Shown here piece after piece: positions 25,883-35,384 of a stretch of DNA of 64,000 nucleotides; position 1 is the first letter of the stretch; each line of letters starts with the position of its first letter. The notes beneath the pieces were generated by a model. It was given only the letters and a program-made list of their open reading frames with translations, was not told the origin of the DNA and did not search any database. Source of the stretch: Acidicapsa ligni. Its GTDB lineage: Bacteria > Acidobacteriota > Terriglobia > Terriglobales > Acidobacteriaceae. The stretch is from assembly GCF_025685655.1 (NCBI RefSeq), contig NZ_JAGSYG010000001.1:1426001-1490000 (forward strand), written 5' to 3'. A program made the position numbers and the translations under genes.

Positions 25883-27517
25883 TTACTTTGCCGAAGAAAC
25901 CTCTCCCGTCTCCGGGTCGAGAAGTATTTTTCGCAGGTTTTGCGGTTTGCCCTTACTGAAGTCCAGCATACCCTTCAACGAGCCCGCCTTCTCATCGAAG
26001 GAGCCACCACCGAGACGCGCGCCATTCAGAAACGTGTCCTCAATCAGTCGCAGGATGGAGGTCTGGTCGGTCACGCTGTGGTCGACGTAGTTCGGCCTGG
26101 CCCACGGAGAGATCACAAGCAACGGAAGACGAGGGCCGTATCCACAGCGGCCAGCCGCGTGTTTTGTCTCGGGGCTAATGCCTCCTAGAGCGGTGGACAT
26201 ATCGCCACACTTGCCGGCGCCGCTTAGCTGGTCCAGTTTCGATTCGGAGCCATTCACCAATGGCCCCGTGAGATGGTCATACCAACCGTCCGAATCGTCG
26301 TAGGCAATGATCACCACGGTATGCTTCCACTCCGGCTGCTGCTGAAGGAAGTTGATCATCCCGACCACAAACTTCTGTTCGTCCAAGGGTGTCGAATATC
26401 CCGCGTGACCGTCCTGGTAGGCGGGTGCCTTCAGGAAGCTGACGGCGGGGAAGTTGCCGGCCTTCACAGCATCGACAAAATCATGCAGGTCGTACTGATG
26501 ATTCGCGGCTCCATCCTGATTGGTGCCGATCGTCGCGACCGACTTCGGGCGAACATGTTCCGGGTTAGCGGTCGACTTGTAATACTGGAAGGGCTCATGA
26601 TGCGGCAGATAGTCCCGCTTATTCAGCCCGGTCAGAGAGACCGAGCTGCGACGACAGCCCGTTGTCCCGTTGGGATTCACCACCGACAGGTCGAACCCTC
26701 CCTGGAAGAAACCCCAGGAGATATCCGCCTTGGTCAGCAGATCACCAACATTGCGGCCGGTCATATGAACCAGCGCGTCGGACGTGCTGGAGCAGACATC
26801 GCCCGATGGCTGCGGATCGGCGATGATGGTGAATCCGCCGCTCCCATCGGCAACGATGCCGCCTTGCGCGTTCTGGTCATTCACCACACCGTTCGTCTGG
26901 CCGGATGCGAGACTGATCGCGCCCGGTGTCGAAGGGCCAAATACCGTGTCAAACTGGTGGTCGCTCATTGCGTAATGCTGCGCATAGTTCCAGTACGCGG
27001 TCACCGTATTGCCGTCGTAGTACCCCATCGTCAGGCCTGTCGTGGAAGGAACTCCCGCTTTCTCACCGGGAATGCGCGGTCCGTCTGCGCTGCCAACCGA
27101 CTTGGGAAACAGATCCATCTTGCCGCCGTCGTATGCAAGTTGTTCGGCCTGATAGTTGTGGTCCTGATCGGCAGTTGCCGCCTGATCGCGGCGGAGCCGG
27201 AACGGGTTCGCGCGACCGTTGCCATTCTCTTCATTGAGAAAATTGGGATTCCGGGTCAGCAGATCGCCGGAGAGACCCTCTACCTCCGGCGTCCCTGGCT
27301 GCGGAATGAACCTGGGATCTCCCGGTGGATTCAGAGCGACCGGATAGGTGGCGAAATAATGATCGAAGGAGACGTTCTCCTGATAGATCACGACGACGTG
27401 CCGGATAGCGTCTTTGGGCAGCACTTCGCTGGCACCATACATCGGAGCCGTCGCCGAAACTACGGTCGTAACGACCGCGACAAATTCACGCAAACTCTTC
27501 ACCGCTCTCTTCTCCAC
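25883..27517 (-). CDS. AcpA/phospholipase C-type phosphoesterase, exported
   Basis: 544 residues with an N-terminal signal (REFVAVVTTVVSATAPMYG). Family motifs of the AcpA/PlcC phosphoesterase family are present: VVIYQENVSFDHYFATYP near the start with the metal-binding Glu-Asn, then SDHQFDTVFGPSTPGA, IAYDDSDGWYDH and LPLLVISPWA. Members hydrolyse phosphomonoesters or phospholipid head groups in the periplasm. It is 44 bp downstream of the beta-propeller gene and probably co-transcribed. The precise substrate is not predictable. Confidence 0.87.
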   Translation of the reverse strand: MEKRAVKSLREFVAVVTTVVSATAPMYGASEVLPKDAIRHVVVIYQENVSFDHYFATYPVALNPPGDPRFIPQPGTPEVEGLSGDLLTRNPNFLNEENGNGRANPFRLRRDQAATADQDHNYQAEQLAYDGGKMDLFPKSVGSADGPRIPGEKAGVPSTTGLTMGYYDGNTVTAYWNYAQHYAMSDHQFDTVFGPSTPGAISLASGQTNGVVNDQNAQGGIVADGSGGFTIIADPQPSGDVCSSTSDALVHMTGRNVGDLLTKADISWGFFQGGFDLSVVNPNGTTGCRRSSVSLTGLNKRDYLPHHEPFQYYKSTANPEHVRPKSVATIGTNQDGAANHQYDLHDFVDAVKAGNFPAVSFLKAPAYQDGHAGYSTPLDEQKFVVGMINFLQQQPEWKHTVVIIAYDDSDGWYDHLTGPLVNGSESKLDQLSGAGKCGDMSTALGGISPETKHAAGRCGYGPRLPLLVISPWARPNYVDHSVTDQTSILRLIEDTFLNGARLGGGSFDEKAGSLKGMLDFSKGKPQNLRKILLDPETGEVSSAK

Positions 27518-27561
27518 TTTCGCGCCTTCGTATGCTGCATCAGATAATCGAATTTATTGGG

Positions 27562-28581
27562 CTAATGCACATCGAAGACATCGATGTGGGCCTTTTCGGC
27601 CTTTGAGGATGGGATCGCGAGCAGATATCTTCGTTGCCCAGGCAGCAGCAGCCCAGTCTTTGCGTCCTTCGCCGTGGCGACCCGTTGGATCAGCTCCACA
27701 TGATTGGAGCGGGACACGTCATAGACATTCAATGAGCCGTCTCCGGGAACGAATAGCCGATTTGCCGAAGGATCGAGGTCCATATCATCTGGATCGGGTG
27801 GCGTCGGGATCGAAGTCTTTACCGATCCGCTGTCAGAATCCAATACGAACAAGACACCGGGATCGCCACACACGACAAACAGCCGATGATGTTCCCCGTC
27901 GAAGATGATGGGCGAGTTTTTCTTACACCCTGGGATCTTCCACGTCGAGATCCTTTGCAAGCTGTCGGCGTTGAAGATGCCGACTGCATTCTGATCGGCG
28001 AGATTGACAAAAAGCCGGTTGGTGGCGAGATCGAGAGCCATCGGCTGGAGGTGAAGCGCGTTCACAGTCACCGATTTCACGATCTCGCCCGTATCGGGGT
28101 TGATCGATTGCAGGATCGAAGAGGACTGATGCACACGATCGCCGCCAGCGGTCACATAGAGGCGCTTGCGCTGCGAATCGAAGAGGATGCAGTTTGCGCC
28201 TAGAGCAAGCTTGAGCTGACGAGTCTTCTTCAAGGTGACCGAGTTCACCAAAGCAGAAGCATCCGGGCCGCTGTCGGTGACCAGGATGGTTGAAGAGCCG
28301 GGACGCACGAGGATGCTGTGCGGGCTTTGAAATCCGGGGATATTCGCGATCCGCACCGCTTTCTGGAGATCGATCACTTCGATGCTTCCATTGTCTTCAG
28401 CAGCGACAAAGACCCTCTTTCCGACAGAGTCGTAGGCAAGATGATCGAATCCTCCCTGAACATTGGGAAGCTCAATCGATTGGGAGAGTCGCAGTATCGG
28501 CCGGCTCTCTGTCTGGCCGAGCCCAGCCATTGAAATGCTGGTGAGGACAATAGTCGAGAAAACGAAAGTCGAAACCTTCAC
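27562..28581 (-). CDS. YVTN-type beta-propeller protein, exported
   Basis: 339 residues with an N-terminal signal-like segment (VFSTIVLTSISMAGLG). Repeated blades with patterns such as VFVAAEDNGSIEVIDLQKA, NRLFVNLADQNAVGIFNAD and RLFVVCGDPGVLFVLDSDSG are typical of YVTN/lactonase-like propellers. It is 9 bp behind the RND pump gene. Possible roles are scaffold or quinoprotein-like sensor; no catalytic residues can be assigned. Confidence 0.8.
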   Translation of the reverse strand: MKVSTFVFSTIVLTSISMAGLGQTESRPILRLSQSIELPNVQGGFDHLAYDSVGKRVFVAAEDNGSIEVIDLQKAVRIANIPGFQSPHSILVRPGSSTILVTDSGPDASALVNSVTLKKTRQLKLALGANCILFDSQRKRLYVTAGGDRVHQSSSILQSINPDTGEIVKSVTVNALHLQPMALDLATNRLFVNLADQNAVGIFNADSLQRISTWKIPGCKKNSPIIFDGEHHRLFVVCGDPGVLFVLDSDSGSVKTSIPTPPDPDDMDLDPSANRLFVPGDGSLNVYDVSRSNHVELIQRVATAKDAKTGLLLPGQRRYLLAIPSSKAEKAHIDVFDVH

Positions 28582-28590
28582 GCCGTCACC

Positions 28591-31500
28591 TCAAAGACCT
28601 TTCTTGCGCAGGGAGTAGAAGAGCGCCGGTGTAATCACCAACGACAGGATCATTGAGATGACGACGCCCCCGATGACGGCAATCGCCAGCGGCTGAAGCA
28701 GCTGGGCACCGGAACCGACTCCGATTGCCAGTGGGAGCATTCCACAAACGGTGGCAAGCGCCGTCATCAGGATCGGGCGAAGCCGCCGGCGGCCGGCATG
28801 GAAGATCGCATCCCGAAGCGCATAGCCCTTCCCCGTAAAGTGGCTTTCGGAGTCCAGCATCAGAATTCCGTTCTTGTGCACGATGCCGATCACCATGATG
28901 ATCCCCATAAAGGAAGAGATATTCAACGTTGTCTGGGTTATGAACAATGCGAGGAGACTTCCCGAGGTGCAGAGAACCGTCGCGATCAGGATCGCAATGG
29001 GATGGGAGAAGGACCGGAACTCAAATACTAGAATGATGAAGATCAAAAGCATGGAAGCCAGCAGGACGCGTGTGAGGCCGCTGAAGGATTCCTGTTGAAT
29101 CTGGTACAGGCCACCAAACTCGATCTCTGTCCCTGGGGGAAGTTGAACTTCTTTATAGAGCCGTCGCTGAATCTCCTTCATCGCCGATCCAAGGTCCCGT
29201 CCCTCCAAATGTGCTGTTACTGCATCGAGGTTGCGAAGGTTTTCGCGATGGATCTCAGTTTGTTCCGGAGCCATCTCTTCATTGACCAGCGTGGAGAGGG
29301 CTACCGTCTTCCCCGTCGGGGACGTAATCAACTGGTCCTGAAGGTTCCGAAAGGAAGCACGATCTGCCAACGGATAACGCACGCGTAAACCGACGAGACG
29401 ATCTCCCTGAATGATGTTCGACGCAAGCTTTCCGTCAAGAATCGTGGACTCGATATCGGCGATGTCACGAACGGAGAAGCCTGCCAACCCTGCCCGCTGC
29501 GGATCGACACGGAAGTTCATGCTGGGACCGATGGTTACGGTCTGATTTTCTACATCGACAACCCCCTTCACCTTCGGGAGCCATTCTTCAATGGACTTTG
29601 CTGCGGCTTTATAGGCGGCTTCATCCTGGTTGTAGATTTTGATTTCGATCGGTTGCGGGGACCAGGCGAGATCGCCTACGAGATCTTCGAGGATGTGGGG
29701 GAATTCAACCTGGATCGCAGGCTCTGTGTGATTGATCTTTTCCCGCAAGTCGGAGGTCACCTCCTCCAGCGAACGGGATCGCTTCTTCTTCAATTTGATG
29801 AGGAAGTCCCCGGTGTTGGGCTCCGCAATCGCGAGGGCGAGACGCGCACCGGTGCGCCGCGAATAGCTCTCGACCTCCGGCGTTTGCCGAAGAAATTGCT
29901 CGACGTGATTCAGGATGCGGTTGGACTCCTGCAGAGAGGTTCCCGGGGGCGTTCTGTAGTCCAGAACAAAGGCTCCTTCATCCATATCCGGTAGAAAACC
30001 GCTCCCCAGCCCGTTGTAAAGCAGAATACTCAGGACCAGGATTCCGGCCGCGATGTACATGATGGTTCGGGTATGGCTAAGACTCCACTCCAGGAGGCGC
30101 TCGTACTTTTCGGAGAAGAAGCGCAGGATTCGTCCCTCCTCCTGCTTCTCAGCCTCTTCTATCGTGGCGACACCTTCGCGCCGGTTTGGCCGAAGAAAGA
30201 TCCCAGCCAAAACCGGCGTAAAGAAGATCGCGAGCACGAGCGAGGCGGCGAGGGCGGTCACGAGGGTCATCGCGAGCGCCCGGAAGAAGACGGCGGTGAT
30301 GCCTCCAAGAAAGACGAGAGGGACGAATACGACGATGGGAGTAAGCGTCGAGCCAATGAGCGCAGGCGTGAGCTCCTGAATCGCGGTCTTCGAAGCATCC
30401 CAAGGGGAATTTCCGAGTGCCAGGTGAATGGAGATATTCTCAACGATCACGATGGCATCGTCGATGACCACGCCGATACATGCTGCAATACCTCCAAGCG
30501 TCATGAGGTTGAAGCTCATGCCTGTGAGCTTCATGAATACGATCGCGATCAGGACGGCGATGGGGATGACGACCGCGGCGACGATGGTCGTACGCCAGTT
30601 CTTCAGGAACAACAGGAGAACAATGACCGCGAGAAACAAGCCAATCACGATGCTCTCTGTCACACCGTCGATCGATTCGCTCACAAGCTGCGATTGATCG
30701 TAGTACGTCGACAGATGAATACCAGGCGGGAGTGACCGCTGCGCCTCCGCCAGAACTTCATTCACCGATCTCGCGATCTGGACGGTATTTCCGTCAGGCT
30801 GCTGCAAAACATTGACTAGCACCGAAGGCCGGCCGTTTGCAGTAACGATGTTGTACACCGGCTCTTCGCCGGGTACGACGGTGGCGATGTCTTTAATCTG
30901 AATGGGTGTGCCTTTGGACACATCCACTACCACGGACTCGACCTGCTCTTTGCTCTTGAGCATCCCAGTGACCGTGGTGAGGTAGAGATGATAATTCTCC
31001 TGAACCATCCCTGCGGGCTCGATAATGTTGCTGTTGCGTATCGCGTCCACGACCTTGGTGAGGGGCATATTCAGCGCGTTCAGCTTCGCTGGATCGACCA
31101 GGATGTGGAACTCGGGTTTGCGGCCCCCAACGATACGGGTATCGGCAACTCCCGGAAGGCGGTACAGGCGCGGCGCCAGATCGTAGTACGCAAGCGACCA
31201 AAGGTCAGACAGACTGCGCGTCTCCGATGTAATGCTGAAGCCAACGATCGGGAAGACCGAGAATGTCAGACGGTTGACATAGAAGTGCGCGGTGGGAGGC
31301 AATGTCGGAGCGATTTGCGCGATCCGGCCCTGCACCAGGTGAAGCGCATTCAGGATGTCTACATCCCAGCGAAAGAAGATATTGATCTCGGTCGAACCTC
31401 TTCCAGTGACCGATCGCACCGTTGTCACGCCAGGGACAAAGCGGACTGCCTCTTCGATGGGCCTCGTCACAGTCAGCATTTGGACATCGGTTGGGGTGAT

Positions 31501-31662
31501 GCCGTTATCCACCAGGATGACGATGCGCGGGAAGTTCGTCTCCGGAAAGATTGAGACGGGTATCGAGGGGATCATGAGTGCGCCCGCGACGGCAAAAGTC
31601 AGCGCGACCAGCACGAGCGCCCGCCCATTGGATCTTACGAACTCTGCGAGCCGTCCGGTCAT
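28591..31662 (-). CDS. RND-family efflux transporter, inner-membrane pump
   Basis: 1023 residues, normal for the AcrB/CusA superfamily. N-terminal TM, a large porter loop, then VVIDDAIVIVENISIHLALG with the paired Asp of TM4 used in proton relay; a second half repeats this architecture (VIGIVHKNGILMLDSESHF). The DD pair and overall motifs place it with HAE/CzcA-like pumps; substrate class is unresolved. It overlaps the membrane-fusion gene by 4 bp. It is driven from fluoride riboswitch 7 through the upstream genes. Confidence 0.95.
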   Translation of the reverse strand: MTGRLAEFVRSNGRALVLVALTFAVAGALMIPSIPVSIFPETNFPRIVILVDNGITPTDVQMLTVTRPIEEAVRFVPGVTTVRSVTGRGSTEINIFFRWDVDILNALHLVQGRIAQIAPTLPPTAHFYVNRLTFSVFPIVGFSITSETRSLSDLWSLAYYDLAPRLYRLPGVADTRIVGGRKPEFHILVDPAKLNALNMPLTKVVDAIRNSNIIEPAGMVQENYHLYLTTVTGMLKSKEQVESVVVDVSKGTPIQIKDIATVVPGEEPVYNIVTANGRPSVLVNVLQQPDGNTVQIARSVNEVLAEAQRSLPPGIHLSTYYDQSQLVSESIDGVTESIVIGLFLAVIVLLLFLKNWRTTIVAAVVIPIAVLIAIVFMKLTGMSFNLMTLGGIAACIGVVIDDAIVIVENISIHLALGNSPWDASKTAIQELTPALIGSTLTPIVVFVPLVFLGGITAVFFRALAMTLVTALAASLVLAIFFTPVLAGIFLRPNRREGVATIEEAEKQEEGRILRFFSEKYERLLEWSLSHTRTIMYIAAGILVLSILLYNGLGSGFLPDMDEGAFVLDYRTPPGTSLQESNRILNHVEQFLRQTPEVESYSRRTGARLALAIAEPNTGDFLIKLKKKRSRSLEEVTSDLREKINHTEPAIQVEFPHILEDLVGDLAWSPQPIEIKIYNQDEAAYKAAAKSIEEWLPKVKGVVDVENQTVTIGPSMNFRVDPQRAGLAGFSVRDIADIESTILDGKLASNIIQGDRLVGLRVRYPLADRASFRNLQDQLITSPTGKTVALSTLVNEEMAPEQTEIHRENLRNLDAVTAHLEGRDLGSAMKEIQRRLYKEVQLPPGTEIEFGGLYQIQQESFSGLTRVLLASMLLIFIILVFEFRSFSHPIAILIATVLCTSGSLLALFITQTTLNISSFMGIIMVIGIVHKNGILMLDSESHFTGKGYALRDAIFHAGRRRLRPILMTALATVCGMLPLAIGVGSGAQLLQPLAIAVIGGVVISMILSLVITPALFYSLRKKGL

Positions 31663-32891
31663 CGACTCACACCCGCCGGATTGACCTCTGTGCCGTCGGG
31701 CAATCCATATTCACCTGCGGTGATGACGACTTCGCCCGGCCTGACCCCAGAGAAGATGCGGACGCGTCCATCATCGAGAGCGACAGCTTTGACCTCTCTC
31801 AGATGAGCGATGTGGTGCTCATCGACGATAAATACTTTGGCCTGCTGAGTTCCTTCTTCGAACTCGACAGCGGATGCAGGCAGGACGATGGCGTTCGAGG
31901 CTTGCCCTGTAGCGATCTTCGCTGCACCAAAGAGCCCGGATTTAAGGACGTGGTCCTGATTGGGGATCTCGCACCACACCTCAATGGTGCGTCGGGCGGG
32001 GTCGACAGCCTGATTGACCACTGTCACCTTTCCGAAGCGCATCGTGTTGTTGATATCGCTGACAGAGAAGGAGCAGGCTTGACCGGTCTTGATCTCCGCG
32101 GCATCGTCGGCGTTGACCTGTGCCCGGGCAACGGCAGACGAGAGATCAACCACGGTGAACATGGCGGTTCCAGGGCTTGCGAGGTCACCGGGAAACACGA
32201 GTTGTTCTGTGACTGCGCCGTCGAAAGGGCTCCGCAACTCGGCGAAACTGAGATTCGCACTCGCGAGCGCTTCCCGCGCCTGCGATTGGGAGAGCGAATT
32301 CTGTGCCATGCGCAAATCCTCAGCGCTCGTATGCTTCTCCATCACATCGAGGTTCACGCGTGCCGCCTCGTAGTTCGCTTTCGCTTGAGCGAGATCGGAT
32401 TCGCTGATCTGCAGCTCTCTACCCGAGATTGCGCCCTGGCCGAACAGCTGCTTGCGGCGGTCGTAGACCTTTTGCGCCAGATCCAGTGCCGCAGTCCTCG
32501 CGTTGAGCTCGCCGCGTACCTGGGTGAGTTGCGCGGGAATCGTGCCGGACTGCGTCCGCTGGAGCTGCGCTTCGGAACTCGAAACCGCCGCGGCGGCATC
32601 GGCTCTCTGCGCAGTGAGGTCCCTTTGGTCAAGGACGGCAAGCAGTTGCCCCTTCTTGACCATCTCGCCTTTGTGAACGAGTAATCGCTGGACGGTTGCC
32701 GTGATCCGCGCCGAGATATGCGCCTCCGATTTCCCTGAGATAGAAGCGGGTGCGCTCACCGAGAGAGGCACATTCGCCGTGACAACCCTTTGTACCGACA
32801 CATTCACAACAGGCTTGGTGTCAGCCTTATCGCCCGACTTGCACCCCCACAGCAAGAGGCTCAACAGTAGTCCCGCAATAGGCCGTTTCAT
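31659..32891 (-). CDS. RND efflux membrane fusion protein (periplasmic adaptor)
   Basis: 410 residues. Lipoprotein-type signal (GLLLSLLLWGCKSG, lipobox Cys at about residue 17). A biotinyl-lipoyl half motif, a long coiled-coil hairpin (about 90-210, Ala/Gln-rich), then beta-barrel segments (LRSPFDGAVTEQLVFPGD). It joins the inner-membrane pump to the outer-membrane channel. Overlaps of 4 bp on both sides tie it to the tolC-like and RND genes. Confidence 0.93.
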   Translation of the reverse strand: MKRPIAGLLLSLLLWGCKSGDKADTKPVVNVSVQRVVTANVPLSVSAPASISGKSEAHISARITATVQRLLVHKGEMVKKGQLLAVLDQRDLTAQRADAAAAVSSSEAQLQRTQSGTIPAQLTQVRGELNARTAALDLAQKVYDRRKQLFGQGAISGRELQISESDLAQAKANYEAARVNLDVMEKHTSAEDLRMAQNSLSQSQAREALASANLSFAELRSPFDGAVTEQLVFPGDLASPGTAMFTVVDLSSAVARAQVNADDAAEIKTGQACSFSVSDINNTMRFGKVTVVNQAVDPARRTIEVWCEIPNQDHVLKSGLFGAAKIATGQASNAIVLPASAVEFEEGTQQAKVFIVDEHHIAHLREVKAVALDDGRVRIFSGVRPGEVVITAGEYGLPDGTEVNPAGVSR

Positions 32892-34273
32892 TGTCCACTC
32901 GCCACTTTCAGCGCCGATTGCGCATTGAGATAGTTTGCCCGGGTCGTATAGAAATCGATTTGCGCCTGCACCAGAGAACTCTGAGCCGAGACCACTTCAA
33001 GCGCTGTTCCTTCGCCGCCTTCAAAGCGGAGACGGCTCAAATTCAGATTGCTTCTCGCCAACTCGACCTGGTGCTCTGCAACAGGGATTTGGGCATAGCT
33101 CCCGCTAACCTGGCTGAGCGCGTCCTCATACTCCTTCGAGAACAGCCTCTTGCCGAGATTCATCCCGATCTCGGCTTGACCTGCGAGGGATTGAAACTGG
33201 CGTTGTTCGTTACGGGCTCGAAGGAAGTCGAAAACCGGGATATCGAGATGAACAAAGCCGGCATAGCCTCTGTCTCTACTGGTGACGTGCAGTGAGTCGA
33301 TGCCATACTGAAACCCCAGATTGAGCTGCGGCAACATACGCGCCCGCGCCTGTCGAGCATCCGCTCGAAAGCCTTCGATCTGTGAAGAGAAAAGTTGAAA
33401 CTCAGGCCTCTTGAGGTAAGGATTCTCCAGTTGGGGAAGGGATGGAGCCACGGGCAGGCTGTCGAGGTCGTCTGCAAGAACAAGAGGCGTTGCCCCATCT
33501 GTGGTCCAGAATGAGGCGAGATCATGGTTCGCTAGCTCTGCCTCCAAGGTCATCGCCTGCGCCGTCCGCTCGAGCAAGGCACTCTCTAAGGACGCTTTGG
33601 TCAAATCCGCTTCGGATGCTTCTCCGCCACGCACTAACTGGCTAACCTTGCTCTCAAAGTCTTTGGCCGCCTGCAGATTTTCAGTTGTCGAGGAGGCAAG
33701 TTGCCGGGCGAGCAGAAGGTGGTAGTAAGCAACAGAAACGTCCCGCTGCAAATCTCTCTCACTGATCACGACATTCACTTCGGCGGAGTGTCTGTTGGCC
33801 GAAGCGCGATCATAGATGGCACGAAGCCTTCCCGAAGTATCGACTTCTAGACTCGAGGTCGCCAAAGAGGAATACTCGCGCACTCCGTTGAGAGCCACAA
33901 AGCTGAAAGCGTTCCTGTCATAGAGGAGCGGGCTGTTATAGGTGAACCCATTCGAAATGGAGAGCTGTGGAAGGAAATTTGCTTTCGCGCCTCTCACTAC
34001 GAATTTTGCGGCGTCCAATTGAGCGCGCGCCTGCTTAACGCTTGAGGGGGCATTCTTCGCCAGTTGAATGCATTGGGAGACGCTGAGAGGTTCTGTTGGA
34101 GATTTAGCTTGGACCGCTTGCCCAAGAGATGTGGCTCCGGCGAATACAAAGAGGAGACACAGGAGGACCTGAAAGGGTCGGATCGTGGGGGATTTGAGAT
34201 TCGCCAGCTTGCAATGAGTCAGCGGCCGCTCTGAGCGGCCGACCGGCTCCAATAACGAATTCCTAAGACGCAA
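32888..34273 (-). CDS. TolC-family outer membrane efflux protein
   Basis: 461 residues from a TTG at 34273; its SD (GAGGAG) is the strand paired in riboswitch 7. Signal-like VLLCLLFVFAGATSLGQA. The two repeats of the outer-membrane efflux domain are visible as long Ala/Gln/Leu helices (AYYHLLLARQLASSTTENL; FEGGEGTALEVVSAQSSLVQAQIDFY). First gene of the efflux operon. It overlaps the adaptor gene by 4 bp. Confidence 0.92.
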   Translation of the reverse strand: MRLRNSLLEPVGRSERPLTHCKLANLKSPTIRPFQVLLCLLFVFAGATSLGQAVQAKSPTEPLSVSQCIQLAKNAPSSVKQARAQLDAAKFVVRGAKANFLPQLSISNGFTYNSPLLYDRNAFSFVALNGVREYSSLATSSLEVDTSGRLRAIYDRASANRHSAEVNVVISERDLQRDVSVAYYHLLLARQLASSTTENLQAAKDFESKVSQLVRGGEASEADLTKASLESALLERTAQAMTLEAELANHDLASFWTTDGATPLVLADDLDSLPVAPSLPQLENPYLKRPEFQLFSSQIEGFRADARQARARMLPQLNLGFQYGIDSLHVTSRDRGYAGFVHLDIPVFDFLRARNEQRQFQSLAGQAEIGMNLGKRLFSKEYEDALSQVSGSYAQIPVAEHQVELARSNLNLSRLRFEGGEGTALEVVSAQSSLVQAQIDFYTTRANYLNAQSALKVASGQ

Positions 34274-34278
34274 GAGGG

Positions 34279-34345
34279 CTCCTCAATTTGCACCGTAGGA
34301 GTCATCAGCCAGATTTCCGGCGGTTGCGGTGGAACCCCATCACCC
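34279..34345 (-). promoter_or_regulatory. Fluoride riboswitch 7 (translational type), controls the RND efflux operon
   Basis: Minus strand: P1 GGGTGATGGGGTTCCACC, GCAACCGCC, arm, TGGCTGATGACTCCTACGG. CTCCT can pair with AGGAG of the GAGGAG at 34279-34284, the Shine-Dalgarno of the TTG at 34273. Promoter upstream: TTGATT (34383-34388), 17 bp, TAGCAT (34360-34365). Confidence 0.92.
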
Positions 34346-34388
34346 TCGAATGTGAACCGATGCTATCAACTCTGGATTGCAAAATCAA

Positions 34389-34730
34389 CGAACCCGGAAG
34401 CCTGCGCTCAACAGGCGGCCGCACTGCGTTAGATACTTATTATGTAAGTACCGACGAAATCATATGGTTCTCGAGGCTACATTCCACAGCTCATACTTGC
34501 TCGGCAACAGCCAAGGCACGCTCGATTCACTGCTCACGGCTCAAACTCAGCAAATCGCTCCGACGTTGGTGTCGGTCGCGGTTGTCTCCATACGCCGCGC
34601 CGCGTCTCTGGACATGGATAAGGTCGAGGATCCGTGCATGTGCTCCCGCCGCAGAATTGAAATGCTCAAATGGGTAACCCGTCTTCAGATCTCCAAATGG
34701 CGGTTATATGTTCAACGGGCAGAACATACT
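34389..34730. other. Intergenic stretch without a supported gene
   Basis: About 340 bp between the promoter of the RND operon and the 40-residue microprotein gene, both on the minus strand. Open frames occur here but none has a convincing start, codon pattern or recognisable product. No repeat or riboswitch seen. Confidence 0.5.
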
Positions 34731-34853
34731 TCAGCGCCGGATGAGCGCCATCGCAGAGTGCAATGTCTGAAAGATACCCCAGAGAAATGGGATCATCACA
34801 ACGGTCCAGGCTCCGATAATCTTCCAATTAGGCGTTCTTGCTTTAGCTTCCAT
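34731..34853 (-). CDS. 40-residue single-TM microprotein (MFS-transporter small-subunit-like)
   Basis: The ATG at 34853 is preceded by GGAGGGAAG. The peptide has a short polar N-terminus and one helix with the pattern NWKIIGAW...IPFLWGIFQTL. I recognise this from short proteins annotated next to some MFS transporters as a small subunit, but the attribution is from memory. It is the only gene behind riboswitch 8. A 41-residue protein at 62371, directly behind the MFS gene, aligns with it without gaps (W-K, P, G-I, T-L, A, L). Confidence 0.65.
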   Translation of the reverse strand: MEAKARTPNWKIIGAWTVVMIPFLWGIFQTLHSAMALIRR

Positions 34854-34918
34854 CTTCCCTCCACTTCCTCGTTCGGCAGCAGATGCTGCATGTTCATCGT
34901 CGAGGCAATATGGCAGGA

Positions 34919-35001
34919 CTAAAAATGAAAATGACTCCGGCCAGTTGCCAGGAGTCATCAGCCTCCCATTTCGGGAGGCGGTTACGGTGGATTCCATCAC
35001 C
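34919..35001 (-). promoter_or_regulatory. Fluoride riboswitch 8 (with intrinsic terminator)
   Basis: Minus strand: P1 GGTGATGGAATCCACC, GTAACCGCC, a 6-bp arm, AGGCTGATGACTCCTGGC. ACTCC-GGC pairs with GCCGGAGT and is followed by CATTTTCATTTTT, an intrinsic terminator. Controls the 40-residue microprotein gene at 34731. Confidence 0.94.
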
Positions 35002-35107
35002 TCTCGACTTTCGCCGAGTGCAAGAAAGTTAGCACGCGCGCGGAGCAATCGGCAAGTGACTGCTCCCTGCGACGTCGGCTAGACGGGGAAAATATAGGGG
35101 GCAGCTT

Positions 35108-35371
35108 TTACTGGATATCAGCCTGATCGTTCTTCTTGACACTGGGCACATGCGACGCCCAAATCCGCGCATAGCCTGACTTCCTCCATTCGAAGAAGCC
35201 CATGACGAGCAACGCAGCGAAGAAGCCTCCGCCCAACAAAAAAATGGGCCCCCGTTTCAGGTAGTACTCAACGACGCAGAATGGAAAGCCGAGGATACCC
35301 GCGCGAAAATTGATCTGGTTAAATCTCGACATCTGCTTCGGCTGGGGCTTATTGGTCTTGTCGTTTTCCAT
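35108..35371 (-). CDS. Hypothetical two-TM membrane protein
   Basis: 87 residues. Polar N-terminus, then hydrophobic segments FRAGILGFPFCVVEYYL and PIFLLGGGFFAALLVMGFF, and a polar C-terminus. Thirteen bases behind the Cys/His protein gene and probably in the CLC-F transcript. Family not recognised. Confidence 0.5.
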   Translation of the reverse strand: MENDKTNKPQPKQMSRFNQINFRAGILGFPFCVVEYYLKRGPIFLLGGGFFAALLVMGFFEWRKSGYARIWASHVPSVKKNDQADIQ

Positions 35372-35384
35372 AGTTTCTCCTGCC

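Noticed and set aside
26273-27547. 424-codon plus-strand frame opposite the AcpA/PlcC-type phosphoesterase
   Set aside because: The minus-strand gene shows a signal peptide and family motifs. The plus frame gives low-plausibility sequence and is antisense to it.
31578-32684. 368-codon plus-strand frame opposite the membrane fusion protein gene
   Set aside because: Antisense of a gene with lipobox, coiled coil and operon overlaps; no family pattern of its own.
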